Positions 45,183-56,472 of a stretch of 64,000 bases of DNA are shown piece by piece (positions within the stretch are counted from its first letter, which is position 1; each line of letters opens with the position of its first letter). Under the pieces are notes generated by a model that saw nothing but the letters and a program-made list of their open reading frames with translations, was not told the origin of the DNA and made no database searches. The stretch is from Anaerolineae bacterium. GTDB taxonomy: Bacteria > Chloroflexota > Anaerolineae > Aggregatilineales > JAFGMM01. The stretch lies in the NCBI GenBank assembly GCA_027494055.1, contig JAOSJO010000026.1:5094-69093 (forward strand). Direction: 5' to 3'. A program made the position numbers and the translations under genes.

Positions 45183-46766
45183 GTGGCCGGCGAATTGATC
45201 CTGGTGGTTGACGACGGTCGCGAGAACTGTGAGTTCGTCGTCGATTACATCTTGCGGCCCAACGGGTTTCGCGCCGCGGTCGCGTATGACGGCAAGGCCG
45301 GGCTGGATAAGGCGCTCTCCGAAGCGCCCGATCTCATCCTCCTGGACCTTCAGATGCCGCGCATGGACGGCATCCAGGTCTTGGAGGCGCTGCGTGACGC
45401 GCAATCGACCATCCCCATCATCCTCATGACTTTCCACGGCTCTGAGGAGATCGCGATTCAGGTCTTCCGCATGGGCGTGCGCGATTACGTCATCAAGCCG
45501 TTCACGGTCGATGAGATGCTCGACGCCATCGAGCGCTCGCTCGCCGAGACGCGCCTGCGCCGCGAGAAGGAGGCGCTCACCGAGCGGCTGCTGAAATCCA
45601 ACCGCGATATGCAGCGCCGCATCAAGGAACTGAACGCGCTCTACGGCATTGGCAAGAGCGTGACGCAGCTTCTCGACATCGAGCAGGTGCTCACGCGCAT
45701 CGTGGACGCGGCGATCTACGTCACGGGCGCGGAGCAGGGCGCGCTGATGCTGCTCAAGCGCAAAGAGCTGTGGAAGCGCGCCGTCCGCGAGGAGGGCGAC
45801 GCCGCCGCGCGCCCCACCAACCAGAAGACCGGCGAGCGCCTGGCCCACCGCGCCGTGCAGACGGGCAAGCCGGTGATGCTTTCGCCGGCGGAGCGCGGCG
45901 GGCTGGAGGGCGTCAAGGGGCTGCCCAAGGCGGTGCTGTACGTGCCGCTCAAGCTGGGCGACGAAGTGCTCGGCGTGCTGGGTGTGGACAACCTCCACAA
46001 GGCGCAGCCCTTCACCGAGCATGACGGGATGCTGCTCAGCGCCCTCGCCGACCAGGCGGCGATTGCCATCGAGAACGCCCGGCTGTTCCAGCAGGTGAAA
46101 GAGGCCAAGGAGCGCGAGACGCAGGAGATTCGCGGCGCGTTTGCGCGCTACGTGTCGCCTTCGGTGGTGGATCGCGTGCTCGAACAGCCCGGATCGGCGT
46201 TGCTGGGCGGCGAGCGGCACACGATCAGCATCCTGTTCGCCGACATTCGGGGCTACACCACGTTCAGCGAGAACACCGAGCCGGAGGTCGTGGTCGAGGC
46301 GCTCAACGAGTATTTCAGCATCGCCGGCGAGGTGATCCTAGCGCGCGGCGGCACGCTCGACAAGTTCATGGGCGACGCGGTGATGGCCTTCTTCAACGCG
46401 CCGGAGCCGCAGCCCGACCACATCTTCCGCACGGTGGAGGCCGCCCTGACGCTGCAAGCGACCGTCGAGCGGCACAACGCGCGCACGCCGCCCCAGCGGC
46501 GGCTGGAATTCGGCGTGGGCATCGCCGTGGGTGAGGCTGTGGTGGGCAACATCGGCACGCCAGAGCACATGAACTTCACCGCCATCGGCGACACGGTGAA
46601 CCTGGCGAAGCGCCTGCAGGAGCGCGCGGCGCGCGGGCAAATCCTTGTCGAGGAGACGGTGATCCGCGCCCTCGGCGACCGCATCCGGGTGGAGCCGTTG
46701 GGCGTGATGCGCCTCAAAGGCCGCGAGGCGTCGGCGACGGTCTACGAGCTGAAGGGCCTGATGTGA
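45183..46766 (+). CDS. Response regulator-GAF-adenylate cyclase (class III)
   Basis: 527 residues. Receiver domain (1-125) with VVDDGREN, phospho-acceptor in LILLDLQMPRMDG and VIKPFT; a coiled linker; a GAF domain (about 150-300: EQVLTRIVDAAIYVTGAEQGALML, VLGVLGVDN); then a class III nucleotide cyclase (330-527) with ISILFADIRGYTTFSE, GTLDKFMGDAVMAFFNAP and GIAVGEAVVGNIGTPEHMNFTAIGDTVNLAKRLQ. The metal Asp pair and Lys favour ATP to cAMP. GTG start after GAGG. No cognate kinase adjacent. Confidence 0.92.
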   Translation: MAGELILVVDDGRENCEFVVDYILRPNGFRAAVAYDGKAGLDKALSEAPDLILLDLQMPRMDGIQVLEALRDAQSTIPIILMTFHGSEEIAIQVFRMGVRDYVIKPFTVDEMLDAIERSLAETRLRREKEALTERLLKSNRDMQRRIKELNALYGIGKSVTQLLDIEQVLTRIVDAAIYVTGAEQGALMLLKRKELWKRAVREEGDAAARPTNQKTGERLAHRAVQTGKPVMLSPAERGGLEGVKGLPKAVLYVPLKLGDEVLGVLGVDNLHKAQPFTEHDGMLLSALADQAAIAIENARLFQQVKEAKERETQEIRGAFARYVSPSVVDRVLEQPGSALLGGERHTISILFADIRGYTTFSENTEPEVVVEALNEYFSIAGEVILARGGTLDKFMGDAVMAFFNAPEPQPDHIFRTVEAALTLQATVERHNARTPPQRRLEFGVGIAVGEAVVGNIGTPEHMNFTAIGDTVNLAKRLQERAARGQILVEETVIRALGDRIRVEPLGVMRLKGREASATVYELKGLM

Positions 46767-46790
46767 GCGCAGCGGCGGGCGATACGGCAA

Positions 46791-46817
46791 GCCCCCGGCG
46801 CTGCGCCGGGGCTTTTT
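46791..46817 (+). terminator. Intrinsic terminator of the cyclase gene
   Basis: Near-perfect stem GCCCCCGGCG/CGCCGGGGC with a short loop followed by TTTTT; between convergent genes. Confidence 0.85.
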
Positions 46818-46847
46818 GGTTGATGCAGCCTTGCCTGGCGGGCGGCC

Positions 46848-48044
46848 TCAGCCGGGGATGCGCCCCACGAGGTCGCCGCGCGTGAAAGGGCCGGGTTCGG
46901 CAATGAGCTGCCGCGCCGCGTCCACCTGATCCCAGACGTTCCAGAGCAGCACGCCGCGCACCCTGCCCTCCTGCAGGCTGTAGACGACGCCCTTGCGGTA
47001 CGGCTCCTGCCAGTCCGCTGCCATCTCCATGGTGGGGCCGAACTCGCCGACGGCCTCGTATCCCAGGTCGAAGAGGTCTGAGTAGAAGTAGGGGAGGTGG
47101 TCGTATCGCGCGACGCCGCCGGCCATGTTGCGCCCGGCCATCTTCCCCATGGTGTTCGCGTTGTCCTCGTGCTCGACGCGCAACCGCCGGTCGAGGGCGG
47201 CATTGTAGAACGCGGCGACATCGCCCGCCGCGAACACGTCGGGGTGGCTGGTGCGCAGGCGCTCGTCCACGACGATACCGTCCTCGACCGCCAGCCCTGC
47301 CGCCTGGGCAAGCGCCGTGTTCGGGCGGATGCCGATGCCGGCCACGACGCCGTCTACCGGGATTTCCTCCACCTGCTCCGCATCCACGCGCCGCGCGCGC
47401 ACGATGAACGTGTCGCCCTGGCGGGTCACGCCGTCCACCAGTGCCTTCGGGCGCACGTCCACGCCCTTCTCGCGGTAATAGTCGATGAGGTTGCGCGCGA
47501 GGTCTTCCGGAAAGCGGCCCGCGCCGATGCCGGCTTCGGGGAAGAGCATAACGACATCTTTGCCGCGCATCGCAAGCGCCGCCGCGATTTCGGACCCGAT
47601 GAAGCCACCGCCGATCACGGCGAAGCGCGCCCGCGTGTCGGCGAGGTCGCGCAGTCTGACGTAATCGTCCAGCGTGCGGTAGTAGATAATGCCGCCGGTA
47701 GCGTCACTGCCGGGCAGGCGTCGCGGCGCGCCACCGGTCGCGAGCAGCAGCCGGTCGAACGTGTACTCGGTCCCGCCGTCGTCGGCCACTTGCTTGTTCG
47801 CGAGGTCCAGCGCGGTGGCCTCGCGGCCCAGGTGCAGCGCAACGTCGCGGCGCTCCACCTGCCGCCAGATATCGTCTACCGACTTGCCCTTCCACAGCCC
47901 CTTTGAAAGCGGGGGCGGTTGTAGGGTGGATTCGATTCGGCGCTGATCAGGCCGATTGCGCCGTCGGCGTCGGCCTCACGGATTCCTCGATGGCGGCGGC
48001 GGCGGTCATCCCCCGCCGATAATCAGGTATTTGTAGTGTGGCAT
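46848..48044 (-). CDS. FAD-dependent pyridine nucleotide-disulfide oxidoreductase (frameshifted N terminus)
   Basis: About 398 codons; the main part reads through 46848-47870, while the N terminus needs up to three frame corrections (near 47905, 47985 and 48010, at runs of G). It starts MPHYKYLIIGGG (ATG 48044 after AGGAGAG), then NPPYNRPPLSKGLWKG, LLLATGGAPRRLP, the NADH site FAVIGGGFIGSEIAAALAMRGK and the FAD site TSHPDVFAAGDVAAFYNA. Resembles ferredoxin/rubredoxin reductases and AIF-type proteins. Electron partner not evident. Confidence 0.85.
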
Positions 48045-48067
48045 ATCTCTCCTTCGCTTTTCTGGAG

Positions 48068-48089
48068 GCGCGCTTTCATGAAAGCGCGC
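48068..48089. repeat. 22-bp perfect palindrome upstream of the FAD reductase
   Basis: GCGCGCTTTCA and its complement joined directly, followed by a third partial arm (TTTCCTGAAAGCGC). Lies between promoter and start codon; could fold in the mRNA or bind a regulator. Confidence 0.5.
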
Positions 48090-48172
48090 TTTCCTGAAAG
48101 CGCCCGCTCAGGCCGGGCGCAGGATGAAGCTCTATCGTATAGGGCGCGCTGGCGCGCGTTCGTCTACCTATG

Positions 48173-48202
48173 AGTATAGGAGTAAATCGACCCTGTTGGC
48201 AA
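48173..48202 (-). promoter_or_regulatory. Promoter of the FAD reductase gene
   Basis: TTGCCA (48202-48197), 18-bp spacer, TATACT (48178-48173) on the minus strand, about 130 bp before the start codon. Confidence 0.6.
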
Positions 48203-48266
48203 GTAATAGATAGGGTCTCTTTGTTATAATTACTTCGGGAATACAGAAGCGGGCGGGGCGCGCCGT

Positions 48267-49633
48267 TTACCCCTCCCGTTTGCGCTCGCGGAAGCTCAGC
48301 CGGACCGGCGTGCCCGTGTAGGGGTAGCTGGCGCGGATCTGGTTCTCCAGGTAGCGCTCGTAGGTGAGTGCAGCAGCCGCCGGTCGTTGATATGGAACAG
48401 GAAGGTCGGCGGGTCCACGCGCACCTGGCTCGCGTACAGAATCTTGAGCCGCTTGCCGCCCCGGCTCGGCGGGGCCTGCCGGCTCACCGCCTCGCGCACG
48501 ATGCGGTTGAGCGCGGCGGTGGGGACGCGCACGGTGCGCTCTTCCTGCACGCGCACCGCCGTCGGGAGCACCTGGCCGGTGCGCTGGCCCGTCAGCGCGG
48601 AGATGAACAAGATCGGCGCGTAGCTGAGGAAGTTCAGGTCGTGGCGGATGCGCTGCGTGTACTCGTCGATGGTGTGCGTGGTCTTCTCGATGGCGTCCCA
48701 CTTGTTGACGACGATCACGGCGCTCTTGAACTCGTCCAGGATCATGCCGGCGATGTGCGCATCCTGCGCGGTCACGTGGTCCACCGCGTCGATGATGAGC
48801 AGCGCCACGTCGGCCCGCTGGATGGCCTTGAGCGCGCGCAGCACGCTGTACTTCTCGATGCCCGGCTCGATGCGCCCGCGCCGCCGGATGCCGGCTGTGT
48901 CGATGAGGGTGATGGGCATCGACTCCCAGGTGAACTGCATGTCGAGCGCGTCGCGCGTGGTGCCGGGCACCGGGCTGACGATGGCGCGCTCCTCCCCCAG
49001 CAGCCGGTTGAGCAGCGACGACTTGCCGACGTTGGGCCGCCCCACGATGGCGATCTTGATCGACTCGTCCTCCTCTTCGCGCTCTTCCGGCGCCCAGACC
49101 GGCAGCGCCTCCACCACCGCGTCGAGCAGGTCGCCGGTGCCCGTGCCGTGTAGCGCGGAGATGGGGAAGATTTCGCCCAGCCCCAGGCCGTAGAATTCCA
49201 GCGCGTCCTGGACGCGCACGACGTTATCGACGCGGTTGGCGGCGACCAGCACCGGCTTCTCGGTGCGGCGCAGGATTTCGGCGATCTCCTCATCGGCGGC
49301 GGTGATCCCGTGGACGGCATCGACGAGCAGGACGATCACGTCCGCGTCCGCAATGGCGATCTCGGCCTGCGTGCGGATCTGCGGCACGAAGGCGGCGGAA
49401 CCTTCAGCGAGCGGCGAGAGGTCGCGCGCGCCCCTGGGCTGGTACACCTCAATGCCGCCGGTGTCCACCACCGTGAAGGTCACGCCGTTCCAATCGACAT
49501 CCGCCTGGAGGCGGTCGCGGGTGGTGCCGGGGGTCTCGTGCACCACGGCCAGGCGCTCGCCGGCGAGCCGGTTGAACAGGGTCGATTTGCCCACATTGGG
49601 GCGGCCCACAAGGGCCACGAGCGGTTTGCGCAT
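48267..49633 (-). CDS. der: Ribosome biogenesis GTPase Der (EngA), frameshifted near the C terminus
   Basis: About 455 codons with one frame change near 48370. Two GTPase domains: first GRPNVGKSTLFNRL, PGTTRDR, DTGG and AANRVD; second GRPNVGKSSLLNRL, PGTTRDALD, DTAG and NKWD. The KH-like C-terminal domain ends after the shift with TYERYLENQIRASYPYTGTPVRLSFRERK. Essential for 50S assembly, which argues that the shift is a sequence error. ATG at 49633. Confidence 0.95.
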
Positions 49634-49671
49634 GGGGTCCTCTGTCAATCTCGCGGCTGCACCGCGCCGCG

Positions 49672-51006
49672 TCAGGGCGACGGGGTCGGGGTTTCGGCTT
49701 CGCTCGTCGGCATGAGCGTCGGCGTGGGCTGGCCCGGCGCGGAGGCTGGCGTGCCGTCCGCGATAATCTCCACCTCGACAACGCGCGGCAGCACCGAGAT
49801 TCCCTCCTGGCTGATGCCTTCGCGGGCGACGTTGACGGTGGGGTTAAGCTGGTATGTGTCCGGCAGGAGGCCGGTCACGTCCACGATGACGCGCACATCC
49901 TCGCCCATCAGCCCATTGACGGTGAAACGCGGCCCGCTGATGAGCACCGTCACCGTTTCGGGCGTGATGACGGCCCTGTAGCCGGGCGTCAGGCCCTGCA
50001 GCTCGATGGCTACCGCGTCGAACTGGCGGAATCCCTCGATGGCCTCAATCATGATGTTGACCCGGATGGTCTGCCCTTCGACGGCGGGTTCGATGCCGGA
50101 GGGCAGGATCACGCCGACTTCACGCTCAAGGCTCTGGGTCTGGTTCGACAGGTCAATCGGGTCGGTGAGCACGGGCACGGCCATGTTGTTGAGGCGCGAC
50201 TGCGGCCCGGTGACGGTGATCGTGACCGGCTCGTAGGACTCAAGCCGCCAGATGTAGCCGGCGGGCGGGCTTGTCGGGATGTTCGGCAGGACGGAGACCG
50301 AGCGGAAGCCTTCGCGGGTCTCGATGGGGACCGTGACCCGCACCCTTGACGGCTCGATCTGGACGTTATCGACCCGCTGCCCCTGGCCGCGCGCGGTGAG
50401 GGAGACAGTGTCGTTGACATCGCTTCGCTCGCCGTTGAGCGGGAATTCCGCGTAAGCCTCGGTGACGAGCGACACCAGCGTGGCCGGCCCGTACACGGTA
50501 ACCTCGGTCGGGTTCGGCTGGGGGGCGCGTATCTGGTAGCCGACGGTCGGCTCGCCGGTTACGCCGACGATCACCGGCACCGTCTTTCGATCTGCGACAT
50601 CCAACTGCACGGAAACCTGGCTCGGCTCGATGCCCACCACCGCGCCGGGAAGGCTCATCACGGCCTGGAGCGGGACCACCTGCTCGCCGGTGCGCGCGTG
50701 CTTGACATCGGCCTGCACCTGAATGTCGCTGGCGGTCAACCGCGCCCACGTGGACTGGGGCGCACGCACTGTGACACGGGCGCTCTCCGGCACGTCGTTG
50801 ACGACCAGCACGTCCGAGTCCAGGTTCACCAGGCGGATATCGATGCGGCTGTTGAACACGCGCTCGCTGATGGGGTCATCCTCGGTGGAGGCCACGACCC
50901 AAACGATGACCGCGAGAACCAGCGCCATCGCGAACCACCCAAGCTGGTTCAGGATAGTCCGTACCGTATCGTCGTGGCGCTCCCAGAAGTCGCGGAAGGG
51001 GTTCAT
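49672..51006 (-). CDS. cdaR: CdaR/YbbR-domain protein
   Basis: 444 residues. One N-terminal membrane helix (WFAMALVLAVIVWVVAS), then four YbbR repeats, for example PVIVGVTGEPTVGYQIRAPQPNPTEVTVYGP, PNIPTSPPAGYIWRLESYEPVTITVTGPQS and LTPGYRAVITPETVTVLISGP, and a Thr/Pro tail. It regulates the diadenylate cyclase CdaA. Its ATG overlaps the cdaA stop (ATGA), so the two are translationally coupled. Confidence 0.9.
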   Translation of the reverse strand: MNPFRDFWERHDDTVRTILNQLGWFAMALVLAVIVWVVASTEDDPISERVFNSRIDIRLVNLDSDVLVVNDVPESARVTVRAPQSTWARLTASDIQVQADVKHARTGEQVVPLQAVMSLPGAVVGIEPSQVSVQLDVADRKTVPVIVGVTGEPTVGYQIRAPQPNPTEVTVYGPATLVSLVTEAYAEFPLNGERSDVNDTVSLTARGQGQRVDNVQIEPSRVRVTVPIETREGFRSVSVLPNIPTSPPAGYIWRLESYEPVTITVTGPQSRLNNMAVPVLTDPIDLSNQTQSLEREVGVILPSGIEPAVEGQTIRVNIMIEAIEGFRQFDAVAIELQGLTPGYRAVITPETVTVLISGPRFTVNGLMGEDVRVIVDVTGLLPDTYQLNPTVNVAREGISQEGISVLPRVVEVEIIADGTPASAPGQPTPTLMPTSEAETPTPSP

Positions 51007-51825
51007 GCCTGACCCCACGCCTGGAAGGCGTCGTGTATCCGCTGGAACAGGCTGCGCTGCTGGCGCGCGTCGCCATAGAACTCGTTGAGCAGGGTGTAAA
51101 GGCGCTCGCTGTCCAGGCGGCGGATGATGCGCGCGTTGGCGGCGAGCGAGATGCTGCCATTCTCCTCTGAGACGACCACGGCGACGGCGTCGGATACCTC
51201 GCTGATGCCCAGGGGCCGCCCGGTGGCGCAGGCCCATGTTGCGGTCGGGCATCTGGCGCGCCGCCGAGAGCGGGAGCACGCACGCCGCCGCGGCAATACG
51301 GTCCGCGCTGATGATGACCGCGCCGTCGTGTAGCTCGGTCTTCGGCCAGAACGTGGTGGTGAGGAGTTCGTCCGTCACAACCGCATCCACTCTTACGCCC
51401 GTCTCGACATACTCGCGCAGGCTTATCTCGCGTTCCAACACAACCAGGCCGCCGTGTCGCCGCTCAGAGAGCCGCTCGGCGGCGGCGCAAATCTCCCGGA
51501 TGACCCGCTGGCGGCTGCTCTCGTGGCTCTGGCGCGAGAAGGTGAGGATGCGCGCGCGCCCGACCATGTCCACGGCGCGGCGCAGCTCTTGCTGAAAGAT
51601 GATGGGCACGGCGACTGCCGCCATGATGACGAGGCCGCGCACGAGCCAGCTAAAGGCGACCAGCCGGACGAGGTTGGTCAGCAGCCACACGATGAGCAGC
51701 AGGATGAGCGTACCACGCAGCAGCGAAACCGCCTGGGTGCCGCGGATCAACTGGAGCGCCAGGAAGATCGCTATCGCGACGACCAGGATGTCAACGACAT
51801 CTATCCAGTCGAGAGTTTGCAGAAT
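51003..51825 (-). CDS. cdaA: Diadenylate cyclase CdaA (frameshifted)
   Basis: About 274 codons with one extra C near 51230. Three N-terminal helices (IDVVDILVVAIAIFLALQLI, LLRGTLILLLIVWLLTNLV, LVRGLVIMAAVAVPIIF) lead into the DAC domain with TELHDGAVIISADRI and, across the shift, NMGLRHRAALGISEVSDA, the DGA and RHR motifs that bind ATP. It makes cyclic di-AMP. The exact start is uncertain: no ATG/GTG/TTG is in frame before LQTLDWIDVV, so an ATT near 51825 or a further shift is possible. Confidence 0.85.
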
Positions 51826-51901
51826 CCAAAAAGACTTCCATGGGTTCCCGTCGCGCGTAATTTCGTTTGTGCGTGGTGTCGGTCGGCGTGACGCTATACG
51901 C

Positions 51902-54143
51902 CTAACCGCCCAGTTGCCGGAGCAATTGCCGGTAGCTTTCGCGGTCGGGTTCGGGCGGGTTCAGCGAGAGTATGGTGCGGATCGTCACCAATGCGTCCTC
52001 GCGCAGGCCGGCTTCAAGCTGCAACTCCCCCAGTGCGTCAAGTTGGATCACCGCCGCCTTGTACCGGCGCTGCTGCTGGTACACGCGCGCCAGCCGCGAG
52101 CGCAACGCCATCTCGTTCGGGTGTAGCGTGATCTGGTCTTCCAGGACCTTGGCGATCATGTCCACACGGCGGCTGCGGGCGTAGAGGCGCAGGAGGTCAT
52201 CCAGTTCGGCGATGGCGTCCGCGCTGTTCCCCAGACGGTAATGCAAATCCACCAGCGTGAGCCGGGCGCGCTCGTCCTCCGGGACCATCTGCCGGATGCG
52301 CTCGTAGGTGCGCAGCGCCTGACGCAGGTCCAACCGCTGCACGTCGATGTCGCCGATGCGGTGCATGATGTGCACCACCTGGTCCCGCGAGGCGCCAGTG
52401 CGCTCCGTAATGGCCTGAGCTTGCTCGTAGGCCTCGCGCGCGCCGTCCCAGTCGGCAAGCTGGTAGTAGGCGTCGGCCAGCTTGATGTACTCCTGCAGCA
52501 CCTCCGACCAGCGGTCTTCCTCTTCCAGCCAGCTTACCAGCTTCCTGCGCACGCTGATGTCCATCGGCGCGATCTGCAGCAACTCAGAGAGGATGCGCGA
52601 GGCTTTCTTGCCGTCGCCGCGCACGCGGTAGGTCTCGGCGACCATGTTGTACTTCTCGATGGCCGGGCGCATCCGGTTCTCGCTGAGCAGCACCTCGGCG
52701 ATGCGCACATGCGCCGGCAGGTACGTCGGCGCGATTTCGAGCGCGTAATGCGCCTCGTCCATGGCGAGCGTAATCAGCCCGTTGCGCCGGTACTGGTCGA
52801 TCCGGCTCATGATCGCCGCGATGCGCCCGGTGCCGTCGGTGGCGATCATCTCCAGCAAGCCGGCCTCGCCGTCGAGGCGCGCGGTATCCTCAAGCTGGTC
52901 GAGCGTGTCCGCCACGTTGCGCCGCCACCCGGTCCCGGTCATGAACGCGATCAGCGACTGGTTCAGCGCGCCAAGTTGGGCCGGTTCAATCTCGGAAGCC
53001 TGGCGAATCAGGTTGTCGTAGATCGAGTCGCTCGGCGTATCGCCGTTGCTTGCCACGTCCAGCGCGATGGCGCGCAGGGCGTAGAGCAGGTGCTCGGCGG
53101 CGCGGCGCTGGTCTTCCATCGCCATGTAGGCCTGGCCGATGGCGAAGTGCGCGCCGGCGGCAAGGCGCGGGTGCTTGAGGGCTTCCTGAAGCTCATGCAC
53201 GCCGTCGCTGTAGCTGCCATATTCGACCAGCAGCGAACCCAGGTTGAGGTGCAGCGCCGGGTGCCTGAGGCGCGCCTTTTTCGCCTCCTGGTACGCTTCG
53301 ATAGCCGCGCCCAGGTCGCCCGTGCGCTGGAAGTCCATGGCGCGCGTCGCGGCCTTGCCGCTGGGCTGCACGGCGACGCCGCTCTCGAACAGGTAGGTCG
53401 CCAGCTCCGAGAGCGCCGCAAGCTGGGCCTCACCAATCGGGCCTTTGGCCTCCACCGAGGCGCGCGCGCGCTCCTTGGGTTCGGGCACGCGCTCGACCTC
53501 GGCAGGGCGGGCCTTTGGCGCTTCTTCCTCCGGCTTGATCTCAACAACGCCAAAGCCGGCCTGGAGCGCCTGCAGGCTGTTGAGCACCTGCGGGTTGTTC
53601 CGGTCCAGGCGCAGCGCGCGCTGGCAGGCCTGGATCGCCTTCGGCGTCTCGCCGCGCCGCTGGAACACGGCGGCAATCGCGAGGTACTCACGGACCGCCG
53701 ACTTGCGCCGCCCGGTGCGCTCGTAGGCGAGCGCCAGGCGCGAATGCACTTCCAGCAGGCCGGGGTGAGGGCGCGCCGCGCGCTCCCAGTTGCCGATGGC
53801 CTTCTCCACGTCGCGCTTGGTCAGGTAGATTTCCGCGACGGTCAGGTAGTTCTGCGCTGCCTCTTTGAGGCGTCCCACGCGTTCGAGCACGTCAGCGGAG
53901 CGCTCAAGCGGGATGGGGGTCATCGGGCGCGAGCTGGTGCGCACGCGAGTACACCTGTAGCGCGTGCTCCAGCCGCCCCGCCTGGAGCAGCGCCAGCCCC
54001 AGGCTGATGTGCGCCGTGGGGTCCTCCGGAAATTCGACGACAGCGCGCCCATAGGCATCGATGGCGTGGTCCCACTGCTGGTCCCAGGCCGCCTGGGCGC
54101 CATCATTCATCGCATGGTTGTATACTTCACGGTTTCCGGGCAT
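51902..54143 (-). CDS. Large TPR-repeat protein (frameshifted near N terminus)
   Basis: About 747 codons with one frame change at a run of G near 53915. Starts MPGNREVYNHAMNDGAQAAWDQQWDHAIDAYGRAV. At least ten tetratricopeptide repeats run through the protein (for example AIEAYQEAKKARLRHPALHLNLGSLLVEYGSY and AHYALEIAPTYLPAHVRIAEVLLSEN), with a charged, less repetitive linker near residues 225-260. No enzyme domain or signal peptide. Protein-protein scaffold. It lies between argF and cdaA, all on the minus strand. Confidence 0.85.
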
Positions 54144-54178
54144 AGCGCCTGTACCTCATACACCCGGACCAGGGGAGG

Positions 54179-55099
54179 TCAATCGGCCATCAAGCGCACC
54201 AGGACTGCTTTTTGGGCGTGCATCCGGTTCTCGGCCTGGTCGAACAGCGCCGAGTGTGGCCCGTCGGCCACTTCGTCCGTGATTTCTTCACCGCGATGCG
54301 CCGGCAGGCAGTGCATCACGATGCAGTCTGGGTGGGCGCGCTCGACCAGCGCGCGGTTGACCTGGTAGGGTGGGAAGGCGAGACGTCGCCGTTCGGCCTC
54401 CGCCTCCTTGCCCATGCTGGTCCAGGTGTCCGTGTAAATGACATCTGCGTCTTCAGCCGCCGTGCCGGGGTCGGTGGTGACGCTGATCTGCCCGCCGCTT
54501 TCTTGCGCGAACTCGCCCGCCCTGGCGATGACGCTGGCTTGGAGCGCGTAATCTGGCGGCGTCGCGATGGCGAAGTGTGCGCCCAGCTTGGACGCCGCCA
54601 TCAGCAGCGACGTGGCGACGTTGTTGCCGTCGCCGACGTAAGCGATCTTCAGCCCCTTGATCCGCTTGTGGCGTTCCTGAATCGTCAGCATGTCGGCCAG
54701 GGCCTGGCATGGGTGGTTGTAGTCGGAGAGACCGTTGATGACCGGCACGGTTGCATACCGGGCAAGCTCCAAGACGTGGTCATGCGCGAACACGCGCGCC
54801 ATGATCCCCTGGACGTACCGCGAGAGCACGCGCGCGACATCGGCGATGCTCTCCCGCTTGCCCAGGCCGATTTCATCTGGCGACAGGTAGAGCGCCTGGC
54901 CGCCCAGGTGCAGCATCCCGACCTCGAAGGAGACGCGAGTACGCAGCGAGGGCTTCTGAAAGACCATACCCAGCACCTTGCCGCTCAGCAGCGGCAGGTT
55001 GCCCCGGCCCAGCCACTCGGTCTTGAGTCGCGTCGCCAGGTCCAGCAGGTCGCTGAGTTCGTCCGCGCTCAAATCTGCGATGTCAAGAAAGTGCTGCAT
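54179..55099 (-). CDS. argF: Ornithine carbamoyltransferase
   Basis: 306 residues. Carbamoyl-phosphate motif KPSLRTRVSFEVG near residue 50, HPCQALADMLTIQE near 130, DTWTSMGKEAE, and the ornithine-site Cys in MHCLPAHRGEEI. Makes citrulline from ornithine and carbamoyl phosphate in arginine synthesis. The SLRTR variant of STRTR is known in OTCases. No other arg gene is adjacent; the ribosome site before ATG 55099 is weak. Confidence 0.95.
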   Translation of the reverse strand: MQHFLDIADLSADELSDLLDLATRLKTEWLGRGNLPLLSGKVLGMVFQKPSLRTRVSFEVGMLHLGGQALYLSPDEIGLGKRESIADVARVLSRYVQGIMARVFAHDHVLELARYATVPVINGLSDYNHPCQALADMLTIQERHKRIKGLKIAYVGDGNNVATSLLMAASKLGAHFAIATPPDYALQASVIARAGEFAQESGGQISVTTDPGTAAEDADVIYTDTWTSMGKEAEAERRRLAFPPYQVNRALVERAHPDCIVMHCLPAHRGEEITDEVADGPHSALFDQAENRMHAQKAVLVRLMAD

Positions 55100-55356
55100 T
55101 TGATGTATCGCCTGCTTTCATGCAAAAAGGGCCATCCACGCTGTTGAAAGTGGAGTATACCATAAAGTGCAAAGTGGAAGAAAGCGGCTCAATCCTATTT
55201 GAGTCATGGGGGCGGGCTGGGGCTTCGGGTCATAGTGCCCTCGCGCGCATTTTGCGCCATACTTAGGCCCGAATGCGCGGCGTCCCGCGCCGCGCCCGCG
55301 TGAAGCGGCATTCCCGTTCGCTTGCCCTCACCTGGCATGAGAGGAGAAAACTGGAC

Positions 55357-56383
55357 ATGAAAGTCCTCATCATCGGCGGCACAGGCCTGATCAGCACCGC
55401 GATTTCGCGTGAGTTCCTGGCGCACGGCGCGGACCTCACGCTCTACAACCGGGGCAAGACCCCCGCGCGCCTTCCCGACGGCGCGAAGGTCCTTCACGGC
55501 GACCGCAAAGACTTCGCCGCGTTCGCGCGGCAGATGCAGGAGGCGGGGCCGTTCGACTGCGTGATCGACATGGTGTGCTTCACGCCGGCGCAGGCAGAGA
55601 GCGCGGTGCAGGTGTTCAAGGGTCGGGTCGGGCACTTCATCTTCTGCAGCACGGTCAACGTCTACAGCAAACCGGCGCGCCGCTACCCCATCACCGAGGC
55701 GGAGCCGCGCATGAACGTCAACGACGACTACGGCATGGACAAGGCCCGGTGTGAGGACATCTTCATGGCGGCGCACGCGCGCGGCGACTTCGCCGCCACC
55801 AACATCCGCCCGGCGCAGACTTACGGCGAGGGCGGCGTCATCATCCACACGCTGGGCTGGAGCACCACCTACATCGACCGCATCCGCAAGGGCAGGCCCA
55901 TCATCGTGCACGGCGACGGCACATCGCTGTGGGTGCCGTGCCACATCGACGATGTGGGCCATGCTTTCGTCCACGCAGCGGGCAACCCGCAGACGTTTGG
56001 CAAGTCGTACCACGTAACCGGCGAGGCGTGGATGACGTGGAACCAGTATCACCAGCAGGTCGCGGCGGCGCTGGGCGCGCCGGAACCGGAGCTGATCCAC
56101 ATTCCGACGGCCCTGCTCGGCAGGATGCGCGCCGCGCCGCGTGGCCGCCACCGTAAACAACTTCTCCGAAAACAACATCTTCGACAACACGGCGGCCAAG
56201 ACGGACCTCGATTTCCATTACACCGTCCCGTGGGTGGAGGGCGTGCGCCGCACCGTCGCCTGGCTCGACGCGCACCACCGCATCGAGAACAGCGACGATG
56301 ACCCGTTCGACGACCGCGTCATTGCGGCGTGGCGTCAGCTTGCGGCGCAGATGGCGCAAACCCTGGCCGACCTCGAAAGCTAG
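55357..56383 (+). CDS. NAD-dependent epimerase/dehydratase (frameshifted)
   Basis: About 342 codons with one frame change near 56135. Extended SDR: KVLIIGGTGLISTAISREFLAHG at the N terminus, FCSTVNVYSKPARRYP, DDYGMDKARCED (the YxxxK site is replaced by YGMDK, as in atypical members), NIRPAQTYGEGG and VPCHIDDVGHAFVHA. Resembles plant-type RNA-binding/epimerase-like and dTDP-sugar-like proteins; substrate unknown. GAGGAG precedes the ATG by ten bases. Confidence 0.85.
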
Positions 56384-56472
56384 CGCCAGGTATCTTTCAC
56401 CTTCTGGCTCCCGCGCCTAATCAGAGTCGCGATATGACTTTCGCCTACCACATACCTTAGGATGTAGGGGGC

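Noticed and set aside
49672..51750. Apparent CdaA-CdaR fusion protein
   Set aside because: The fusion arises from one extra C near 51230. In the corrected frame CdaA keeps its RHR motif and ends at an ATGA overlap with cdaR, so they are two genes.
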